11,922 bases of DNA from JBAXPW01 sp037132015 (GTDB taxonomy: Bacteria; Patescibacteriota; Microgenomatia; UBA1406; GWC2-37-13), in contig JBAXPW010000044.1 of assembly GCA_037132015.1 (NCBI GenBank), positions 1 through 11,922 on the forward strand. Direction: 5' to 3'. The position numbers and the translations under genes are program-made. The number at the start of each line of letters is the position of its first letter. The stretch's first letter is position 1. The notes under the pieces are model-generated. The model did no database searches, was not told where the DNA came from, and worked only from the letters and a program-made list of their open reading frames with translations. This document shows, in pieces, positions 6,783 through 11,922 of the stretch.

Positions 6783-8624
6783 ATGCAGAGAAAATTTATT
6801 ATTATTGGTGCAATTTTGTGGACTCTTTTTTTATCTGTTCAAACAATATATGCAGAAGAACAAGATTATACCTCATCTTATCTAGTACACTACGAACTCC
6901 AAGATAACGGCACTAATGTATTAAGTCGTGCAAAATATCAAATTGCAATAACAAATCTTAAAGATGATGTATATGTTCGTAAATTCAGTTTAGCATTCCC
7001 TCTTTCATTTAAAATATCTAATATCATAGCTAATGATGTAAATGGGCGCATAGAACCCAAGCTATCCAGTGATCAAGAAAACACAATTATCACTCTTGAA
7101 TTTAATAATCCAAATTATGGAATGAGTACAAGAAATACGTTAAATCTAGAATTTGATCAGGATAATTTATTTAAAGTAAATGGAAATATATGGGAAGTAA
7201 TGTTGCCAATCATTGATAGCAAAGCAATTACTGATTATACTGTCGCAGTTCTACTTCCCGGAACAACTGAAAAGAAAATTTCAATATCAAAACCAATTCC
7301 AGATAAAATTGATGATCGTGAAATAGTTTGGAAAAATCCCAAAACAAAGACAATATACGCAATATTTGGAGACTCGCAATATTATAACATGAACCTGTCA
7401 TATACTCTCAAAAATTCTGAGAATAGTTCTTTTTATACTGATATTGCATTTCCTCCAGACACAACTTATCAAAAAATATTTTTAGATTCAGTCAATCCAA
7501 AACCTATAAAAATACTTCGCGATACTGATGGGAATTATTTAGGTAGATATTTATTAAAAGCAAACGAATTAAAAAAGATAGATGTTAATATGAAAACAAT
7601 TGTATTTTCTCGTCCAAGAGAAGATGTGGTTCCTGCGATAAGAGACCAATTTTTTGTACAAAAAAAGTATTTATTGAATAGGAATACATATTGGAATATT
7701 AATATAGGTGAAAAGAAAAATAAAACACAATCAATAGAAGATATATTTGCATATACATATAATACGCTTTCTTATAATTATAATCGAGCTTCTACTAATA
7801 CAAAAAGATTAGGAGCAATAATGGCCTTACAAAATCCCAATTCAGCTGTTTGTATTGAATATAGTGATGTTTTTGTCTCTACTGCACGTAATGCTGGATT
7901 TTATGCAAGAGAAATTCAGGGATTTGGATTTTCGAATGATTCAAAACTGCAACCAATTTCCTTGACGTCTGATGTACTTCACTCATGGTCTGAATACTAT
8001 GATATAAAGAATCAAATTTGGGTGCCAGTAGATCCTACATGGCAGGATACATCGGGAATTGACTATTTTTCATCCTTTGACTTAAATCACATAACATTTG
8101 CTATTCACGGTGAAGAATCTGATTATCCCTATCCTGCAGGCTCTTACAAGGCAAAAATAGATACCAAACAAGTTCAGATAGTTGCTATCAGTACTAAACC
8201 AGTAGAAAAATTCACTCTTGATGTTCAAGATACTCAACAACAAGGGTTGCTTTTTAGTAGAACTCAATATACAAAACAATTTAAGATAACAAATACTGGA
8301 AATTCATTTCTTTGGAATGTTCCAATACTCATAACTGCTGATGGATTAGAGTTTGACAACTATAAAAAGATTATATCAGTACTTGCTCCAATGGAAGAAA
8401 TGATACTTCCCATTACTTTTATTCCAGCAGATTCTGTCAAGAAGACGGATATAGAGCTTACCCTAAAAGTAAAAGACACATTATTCTATAGTTCGGTAAT
8501 ATCGGTTTATCCGCATTATTACCTTACAGGTGTTATAATATCTCTTATAGTATTTTGTCTAGCACTTCTACTATATATAATAAAAGTCATAAAACGAAAC
8601 TACTCAAAAAAAAGAAATAGATAG
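6783..8624 (+). CDS. Secreted, membrane-anchored transglutaminase-like protein
   Basis: The 613-residue product begins with a signal peptide (charged MQRK, hydrophobic core to about residue 20, likely cleavage after A24 in TIYA/EE). A long beta-rich region follows (about 25-300). The transglutaminase/protease-like core has a Cys-His-Asp triad at C357 (AVCIEYSDVF), H400 (LHSWSEYY) and D417 (PVDPTW). A beta-sandwich-like domain comes next (about 470-575), then one transmembrane helix (about 581-603) and a basic tail (KRNYSKKRNR). This gives a protein displayed outside the membrane and anchored at its C-terminus. The fold family includes cross-linking enzymes, peptidases and non-catalytic members; the substrate cannot be predicted. 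The uvrC Shine-Dalgarno overlaps its stop codon, so the two genes are probably cotranscribed and translationally coupled, although no shared function is evident. Confidence 0.85.
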   Translation: MQRKFIIIGAILWTLFLSVQTIYAEEQDYTSSYLVHYELQDNGTNVLSRAKYQIAITNLKDDVYVRKFSLAFPLSFKISNIIANDVNGRIEPKLSSDQENTIITLEFNNPNYGMSTRNTLNLEFDQDNLFKVNGNIWEVMLPIIDSKAITDYTVAVLLPGTTEKKISISKPIPDKIDDREIVWKNPKTKTIYAIFGDSQYYNMNLSYTLKNSENSSFYTDIAFPPDTTYQKIFLDSVNPKPIKILRDTDGNYLGRYLLKANELKKIDVNMKTIVFSRPREDVVPAIRDQFFVQKKYLLNRNTYWNINIGEKKNKTQSIEDIFAYTYNTLSYNYNRASTNTKRLGAIMALQNPNSAVCIEYSDVFVSTARNAGFYAREIQGFGFSNDSKLQPISLTSDVLHSWSEYYDIKNQIWVPVDPTWQDTSGIDYFSSFDLNHITFAIHGEESDYPYPAGSYKAKIDTKQVQIVAISTKPVEKFTLDVQDTQQQGLLFSRTQYTKQFKITNTGNSFLWNVPILITADGLEFDNYKKIISVLAPMEEMILPITFIPADSVKKTDIELTLKVKDTLFYSSVISVYPHYYLTGVIISLIVFCLALLLYIIKVIKRNYSKKRNR

Positions 8625-8630
8625 GAGAAA
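8623..8630 (+). promoter_or_regulatory. Shine-Dalgarno for uvrC
   Basis: AGGAGAAA overlaps the last two bases of the upstream TAG stop. Its AGGAG core lies 12 bases before the uvrC ATG, somewhat longer than usual. It is the only clear Shine-Dalgarno before a gene in this window, consistent with uvrC being an internal operon gene. Confidence 0.6.
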
Positions 8631-8639
8631 TTTTTTATA

Positions 8640-9962
8640 ATGAAAAAGATTGATGTTCCCCAGCCAATATCGATACCATTAACAAAAGATGGTATTCTGC
8701 TATTACCATCAACTCATGGTGTATATTTGTTTGTAAAAAAGAAGAAAATATTGTATGTAGGAAAATCAGTAAACATAAAGGCTCGCGTATTGTCTCATAT
8801 AGAAAATGCAAAGAAAGATAGAAAAGAAGCAGGAATAATTAGTAATTCAGATGCTGTGGAATATATCATTACTGATTCAGAGTTCAATGCACTATTTCTA
8901 GAATCACATCTTATTCAAACTCATAAACCTCGTTACAACATACGATGGATGGATGACAAAAGTTATCTTTATATAAAAATTACTATAAAGGATCAGTATC
9001 CAAAACTATATCCTACTCGCAAACCTACCAATGATTCAGCACTTTATTACGGTCCATTTTCACGAACAAAAGATGTTAATGAAATTCTAAATGAAATAAG
9101 AAAAATATTTCCGTTTTGCACTCAAAAAGAAATTGGAAAACGAGCATGCTTCTATTCTAAGATTAAATTGTGTAATCCGTGTCCAAGTTATATCGAAAAC
9201 GTTAAAGATAAAGTTGAAAAAGAACGTCTCCAAGACATATATAAATATAATATAAAAGAAATAATTCGGATGTTTAATGGACATGTAAATATCGTAATTA
9301 AAGATATTTACAAAAAATTATCTGATTTGTCTAAGGTTGAAAACTATGAAGAAGCTATAATACTACGCCAGAGATTACACACAATTGAACATTTGATAAG
9401 TGCTCGATTATCTGGTCTGGAGACAAATATCAATATTAATTCGTCTCAGACTTCACTTCAATCTCTTTTACATTTACTCAAAGAAAAAGGGTTGTTATTA
9501 GAAAAATTGAATAGAATCGAATGTTACGACGTGAGTAATATGTCATTTAAAGATGCAACTGCTTCGTTAGTTGTCATGACTGATGGATTAATTGATAAGA
9601 GTCAATATCGGAAATTTAAGATAAAAAATGAGTCTCTGCAATCTGATTTTGATATGATGAAAGAAATAATTACCAGACGTTTCAAAAATGAATGGACACG
9701 ACCAGATTTGATTGTTATTGATGGGGGAACGCCACAGTTACGATTTGTTCAGCAAGTATTTGATGAATTGCTTATTTCGATTCCAACAGTAGGCCTTGCA
9801 AAAAATCCTGATAGATTAGTGATCAACATAGAAGGATTTCCAGTGGTGAAACTATCACTTCATCATCAAGGATTTAATTTATTAAGAGCACTTCGTGATG
9901 AAGCACATCGGTTTGCCAAAAAATACCATACACACCTGAGAAGTAAAAAATTACTCTATTGA
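8640..9962 (+). CDS. uvrC: Excinuclease ABC subunit UvrC, short form without HhH tail
   Basis: UvrC cuts the damaged strand on both sides of a lesion marked by UvrB. The N-terminal GIY-YIG nuclease is complete: GVY (27-29), YVG (39-41), R49, E88 and N100. Four cysteines (C160, C170, C178, C181) match in position the Fe-S-binding cysteines described in E. coli UvrC. A UVR helix pair for UvrB contact lies at about 219-252. The RNase H-like second nuclease follows: YDVSN (D297), SDFDMM (D336), VIDGG (D361) and RDEAHRF (H423). The protein stops at residue 440, shortly after this motif, whereas typical UvrC of about 600 residues continues into tandem helix-hairpin-helix motifs. The stop is a clean TGA with secG promoter sequence right behind it, so this looks like a natural short form, not a frameshift. 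Confidence 0.96.
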   Translation: MKKIDVPQPISIPLTKDGILLLPSTHGVYLFVKKKKILYVGKSVNIKARVLSHIENAKKDRKEAGIISNSDAVEYIITDSEFNALFLESHLIQTHKPRYNIRWMDDKSYLYIKITIKDQYPKLYPTRKPTNDSALYYGPFSRTKDVNEILNEIRKIFPFCTQKEIGKRACFYSKIKLCNPCPSYIENVKDKVEKERLQDIYKYNIKEIIRMFNGHVNIVIKDIYKKLSDLSKVENYEEAIILRQRLHTIEHLISARLSGLETNININSSQTSLQSLLHLLKEKGLLLEKLNRIECYDVSNMSFKDATASLVVMTDGLIDKSQYRKFKIKNESLQSDFDMMKEIITRRFKNEWTRPDLIVIDGGTPQLRFVQQVFDELLISIPTVGLAKNPDRLVINIEGFPVVKLSLHHQGFNLLRALRDEAHRFAKKYHTHLRSKKLLY

Positions 9963-9963
9963 G

Positions 9964-9982
9964 CTCAAATTGTCGTTTTGAG
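9964..9982. promoter_or_regulatory. Small inverted repeat between uvrC and secG
   Basis: CTCAAA (9964-9969) and TTTGAG (9977-9982) can form a 6-bp stem with a 7-base loop just after the uvrC stop. A GC-poor stem and no real T-run make it a poor intrinsic terminator. Its right arm overlaps the secG -35 box, so it may be incidental. Confidence 0.25.
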
Positions 9983-10006
9983 TTTGGGAACATTATACAG
10001 TATAAT
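9978..10006 (+). promoter_or_regulatory. secG promoter
   Basis: TTGAGT (9978-9983) and a perfect TATAAT (10001-10006) are separated by exactly 17 bp, the best protein-gene promoter in the window. Seven bases separate the -10 from the ATG at 10014, so the transcript should start at or next to the start codon. The TTG of the -35 lies in frame with secG and could be mistaken for an upstream start codon. Confidence 0.7.
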
Positions 10007-10013
10007 ATACTTT

Positions 10014-10232
10014 ATGAAAGAAGCTTTATATATCGTTAACATAATCCTATCAGTTGCAGTAGTTGTTCTTATCTTGATGCAAGGGCGTGGAGCTGGTCTT
10101 GGTAGTGCATGGGGTGGTGGTGGAGAGATGTACCAAACACGAAGAGGTATTGAGAAGTTTACGATGCAGTTGACTGTCATATGTATAGTATTGTTCTTTG
10201 GTGTGTCTCTTGCAACTTTATTCATACGATAA
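10014..10232 (+). CDS. secG: Preprotein translocase subunit SecG
   Basis: SecG is the small third subunit of the SecYEG protein-export channel and assists SecA-driven translocation. Starting at ATG 10014 the product has 72 residues, a normal SecG size. Two transmembrane helices (about 5-22 and 51-70) flank the conserved loop LMQGRGAGLGSAWGGGG (21-37), the hallmark of the family (usually LLQ-G-GAGLG-GG), and RRGIEKF (43-49) precedes the second helix. An in-frame TTG at 9978 would add 12 residues, but it lies in the -35 box and upstream of the transcription start, so the ATG is preferred. No Shine-Dalgarno is present. The downstream binding-protein gene is 36 bp away and has its own -10 candidates. 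Confidence 0.93.
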   Translation: MKEALYIVNIILSVAVVVLILMQGRGAGLGSAWGGGGEMYQTRRGIEKFTMQLTVICIVLFFGVSLATLFIR

Positions 10233-10248
10233 TTTTTTAAATTATCAG

Positions 10249-10262
10249 TATAATGGTACTAT
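10249..10262 (+). promoter_or_regulatory. Promoter of the solute-binding protein gene
   Basis: Two overlapping options exist. One is a perfect TATAAT (10249-10254), which would give a leader of about 7 bases. The other is an extended -10, TGG-TACTAT (10254-10262), which ends six bases before the ATG at 10269 and would give a leaderless mRNA. No good -35 is seen for either, and there is no Shine-Dalgarno. Confidence 0.5.
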
Positions 10263-10268
10263 TAGACC

Positions 10269-11648
10269 ATGAACAAAAAGAATAATCCATTCCGCTATTT
10301 TTATTGGTTGTTTATAGAATACTCAAAAAAACACTTGAAGTTATTTTTACTTAGTTTTTTACTAAGTATTATTACTTTTTTTGGAATAGTTTCTTTATCA
10401 CCTTACCTAATAAATTATATAACAACAAGAAGAGATATAATTGGACTCGTCGGTAATTATGATATCAATTCACTTCCTGATATTATTGTTTCACAATTTT
10501 CAAATCGTTTGGTTTTTATAAATGAAAAAGGAGACATTGTTCCTATCCTCGCTGAATCATGGGAATATCTAAATAATGGCAAGGAGTATAGATTCCATAT
10601 CAGAAAAGATTTAATCTGGAGTAATGGAAGTAAATTTACAGCAAGAGATCTCGATTATAAGTTTAAAGATATTGAAACACAAATTGTCGATGATTATCTT
10701 ATTATTTTTAAATTAAAAGCAAAACTTCCTGTTTTTCCAACTTATCTCACTCGACCAATTATAAAAAAGCCACTTTTAGGAGTTGCAGGTTTATATCGAG
10801 TTGAAAGAATAAAATCACAATTTGGAAATGTAAAGGAAGTCTACCTTACTCCACAAAAAACTGATCTTCCGATATTGATATATAAGATTTTTGATAGTGA
10901 AACAAAAATGATTAATGCATATAAGTTAGGAGAAATTAATCAAATGATTGTAATGCGTAAACCAATCGTGGATATTTTTTCTTCATGGAATAATACAAAA
11001 ATTGAAAAAACAGTTGACTATGGTTCATTACTAACTCTGTTTATAAATCAAAAAAATCAATTTTTACAGGAAAAAGATGTGCGACACGCAATCGCTATGT
11101 CTATACCTGCAGAAAAGCTTCAAGAACAAGGCGAACAAGCAGTAGGTCCTATTCCTCCCATATCATGGGCATATAATGTAAATATAAAAAATTTACAAAC
11201 AAATCCAGATATGTCTATCAAGTTACTAAAAAAATATCAAGATGCTTCCAGTTCTGCCACACTCAATTTTGTTACTTATAATGATCAATCCGATCTTGCT
11301 GAACAAATTAAAAAATCATTTGATTCAATAGGCCTAAAAACAAAAATAAATATTGCTTCATTTGAAGATCCGTCTGGTTTTGATTTATTTCTTGCAAGCT
11401 GGAAAGTACCATATGATCCTGATCAATATTTTTTCTGGCACTCAAAGCAGATTTTTCCAAATCAATTTAAGGGAAATATCACAGGATTTAATAGTCAACG
11501 TGTTGATCGACTTCTTGAACGAGGAAGAGATACGATGAATATTGCAGAGAGAAAAAGTATATACTATGATTTTCAACGTACAATGATGGATGAGATGCCT
11601 GCAATATTTCTGTATTATCCGTACGTTTACAAGATAAAGAGGAAATGA
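10269..11648 (+). CDS. Family 5 extracellular solute-binding protein, membrane-anchored
   Basis: The 459-residue product belongs to the SBP_bac_5 (DppA/OppA-like) family of ABC-importer receptors, which usually bind peptides or nickel. Visible marks are ILAESWEYLNNGKEYRFHIRKDLIWSNG around residues 93-120 (split here as ILAESWEYL and EYRFHIRKDLIWSNG), then TARDLDYKF, the DVRHAIAMSI helix and a late FDLFLASWKVPYDPDQYF segment. A basic cytoplasmic N-terminus (1-23) and a transmembrane helix (about 24-47) replace the usual cleaved lipoprotein signal: there is no lipobox cysteine and no clear cleavage site. It is shorter than typical members (about 500-550 residues). No permease or ATPase gene is in the window, so its partner is unknown, as is its ligand. 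The stop codon TGA doubles as the extended -10 of the tRNA promoter. Confidence 0.88.
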   Translation: MNKKNNPFRYFYWLFIEYSKKHLKLFLLSFLLSIITFFGIVSLSPYLINYITTRRDIIGLVGNYDINSLPDIIVSQFSNRLVFINEKGDIVPILAESWEYLNNGKEYRFHIRKDLIWSNGSKFTARDLDYKFKDIETQIVDDYLIIFKLKAKLPVFPTYLTRPIIKKPLLGVAGLYRVERIKSQFGNVKEVYLTPQKTDLPILIYKIFDSETKMINAYKLGEINQMIVMRKPIVDIFSSWNNTKIEKTVDYGSLLTLFINQKNQFLQEKDVRHAIAMSIPAEKLQEQGEQAVGPIPPISWAYNVNIKNLQTNPDMSIKLLKKYQDASSSATLNFVTYNDQSDLAEQIKKSFDSIGLKTKINIASFEDPSGFDLFLASWKVPYDPDQYFFWHSKQIFPNQFKGNITGFNSQRVDRLLERGRDTMNIAERKSIYYDFQRTMMDEMPAIFLYYPYVYKIKRK

Positions 11649-11654
11649 TATAAT
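11626..11654 (+). promoter_or_regulatory. Promoter of the tRNA-Leu/tRNA-Thr pair
   Basis: TTTACA (11626-11631), a 17-bp spacer, and TGA-TATAAT with TATAAT at 11649-11654 make a near-consensus, extended -10 promoter. It lies within the last codons of the binding-protein gene, and the TGA of the extended -10 is that gene's stop codon. The -10 ends 9 bases before the tRNA-Leu 5' end. Confidence 0.7.
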
Positions 11655-11663
11655 TGTATTTTA

Positions 11664-11745
11664 GCCGGGGTGGTGAAATTGGTATACACGCAGCCTTGAG
11701 GTGGCTGTAGAGCAATCTGTGGAGGTTCAAGTCCTCTCCCCGGCA
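11664..11745 (+). tRNA. tRNA-Leu (anticodon GAG)
   Basis: This is a class II tRNA of 82 bases. The acceptor strands GCCGGGG (11664-11670) and CCCCGGC (11738-11744) pair fully, with discriminator A at 11745. The D stem GTG/CAC has G18-G19 at 11681-11682. The anticodon stem is CAGCC/GGCTG with loop TTGAGGT, giving GAG at 11698-11700, which reads CUU and CUC. A 13-base variable arm (11708-11720) is typical of leucine tRNAs. The T arm has the normal TTCAAGT loop. The CCA end is not encoded: ACCC follows the acceptor stem, so a CCA-adding enzyme is required. tRNA-Thr begins five bases later. Confidence 0.95.
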
Positions 11746-11750
11746 CCCAA

Positions 11751-11823
11751 GCCTCCTTAGCTCAGCTGGTAGAGCAGTGCTTTTGTAAAGCAAAGGTCGT
11801 CAGTCCGAATCTGACAGGAGGCT
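11751..11823 (+). tRNA. tRNA-Thr (anticodon UGU)
   Basis: This is a 73-base tRNA. GCCTCCT (11751-11757) pairs with AGGAGGC (11816-11822), and the discriminator is T at 11823 with no encoded CCA. The D stem is GCTC/GAGC with GG at 11768-11769. The anticodon arm is GTGCT/TTTGTAA/AGCAA with TGT at 11784-11786, reading ACA and, by wobble, other threonine codons; its outermost pair is a G-A mismatch. The T stem GTCAG/CTGAC is perfect, but the loop is TCCGAAT: the near-universal T55 is C. It is cotranscribed with tRNA-Leu. The 3' part (11782 onward) lies inside the 55-bp repeat found again at the window end. Confidence 0.9.
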
Positions 11824-11836
11824 CAGAGTAAAAAGA
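11782..11836 (+). repeat. 55-bp exact direct repeat, copy 1
   Basis: This runs from the tRNA-Thr anticodon loop to 13 bases beyond its 3' end. It is identical over all 55 bases to 11868-11922, which ends exactly at the window edge. The base before each copy differs (T at 11781, G at 11867), so the match begins sharply. The offset is 86 bp. Confidence 0.9.
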
Positions 11837-11851
11837 TATTCAGCTGGTAGT

Positions 11852-11866
11852 CCGCCGATTCGGCGG
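11852..11866. repeat. Perfect GC-rich palindrome CCGCCGA-T-TCGGCGG
   Basis: Two perfectly complementary 7-base arms flank a single T, and six of each arm's seven bases are G or C in a strongly AT-rich window. It sits inside the broken tRNA-Thr copy. Its compactness and composition resemble short REP-type dispersed palindromes, but only one copy is visible here, so family membership is inferred. Confidence 0.6.
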
Positions 11867-11867
11867 G

Positions 11868-11922
11868 TTTGTAAAGCAAAGGTCGTCAGTCCGAATCTGA
11901 CAGGAGGCTCAGAGTAAAAAGA
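11868..11922 (+). repeat. 55-bp exact direct repeat, copy 2, at the window edge
   Basis: This is the second copy of 11782-11836, ending at the last base of the window. A perfect match of exactly 55 bases that terminates with the sequence is what a de Bruijn assembly using k=55 would leave at a repeat node, but a real duplication would look the same here. Confidence 0.85.

Larger units (their letters stand above)
11840..11922 (+). pseudogene. Broken second copy of tRNA-Thr(UGU)
   Basis: TCAGCTGGTAG (11840-11850) repeats the D-arm bases 11762-11772, and 11868-11922 repeats the anticodon loop, T arm and 3' flank. The 5' acceptor strand is absent (AAAGATAT-type sequence stands in its place). The nine bases AGCAGTGCT between D loop and anticodon loop are replaced by 17 bases containing a GC-rich palindrome. 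No cloverleaf can form at the 5' side, so this is not a working tRNA. It may be a decayed tandem duplicate hit by a palindromic element, or an assembly join at a contig end. Confidence 0.65.

Noticed and set aside
901..11648. Recoding of TGA as glycine, known in some CPR phyla
   Set aside because: Several genes end in TGA exactly where their families end or where a new promoter begins, and no gene has an internal TGA.
11745..11748. Encoded CCA end of tRNA-Leu
   Set aside because: The sequence after the acceptor stem is ACCC, so CCA is not encoded.
11488..11793. A 101-codon minus-strand open frame at the end of the binding-protein gene
   Set aside because: It runs across tRNA-Leu, part of tRNA-Thr and the end of a well-supported coding sequence, so it is not a credible gene.

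Overview
The window looks like AT-rich chromosomal DNA from a small-genome bacterium of the Candidate Phyla Radiation (Patescibacteria), most probably Microgenomates-like. The taxonomy is inference. It rests on short or domain-reduced versions of universal proteins (RsmI without its C-terminal extension, UvrC without its helix-hairpin-helix tail), on the gene mix, and on AT-rich codon use. The ordinary genetic code is used: dedA, uvrC and the substrate-binding protein gene end in TGA, and no gene needs TGA read as an amino acid. This argues against the TGA-recoding CPR lineages.

Layout. rsmI (16S rRNA 2'-O-methyltransferase) lies on the minus strand and is divergent from everything else. The plus strand then carries dedA (membrane lipid-carrier transporter family), uvrB, a 183-bp intergenic region built of AT-rich repeats, uvrA, a secreted membrane-anchored transglutaminase-like protein, uvrC 15 bp behind it, secG, a family-5 solute-binding protein held by an N-terminal membrane helix, and tRNA-Leu(GAG) and tRNA-Thr(UGU). 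The right edge is a partial second copy of the tRNA-Thr gene interrupted by a GC-rich palindrome. No gene-free stretch exceeds 300 bp.

Function. The core is a complete nucleotide excision repair set: UvrA and UvrB find damage, and UvrC makes both cuts. A GAAC-N4-GTTC dyad, the form of the Gram-positive LexA/SOS box, lies just before uvrB. The other genes concern the envelope: DedA, the SecG channel subunit, the exported transglutaminase-like protein and the anchored binding protein.

Expression. Several genes have a recognisable -10 element only 6-9 bases before the ATG and no Shine-Dalgarno, which suggests leaderless mRNAs. uvrC, apparently the second gene of an operon, is the one gene with a clear Shine-Dalgarno. 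The tRNA pair has the best promoter (TTTACA, 17 bp, TGA-TATAAT).

The last 55 bases exactly repeat an internal segment and stop at the window edge. This may be a real tandem duplication or an assembly-graph artefact at a contig end.
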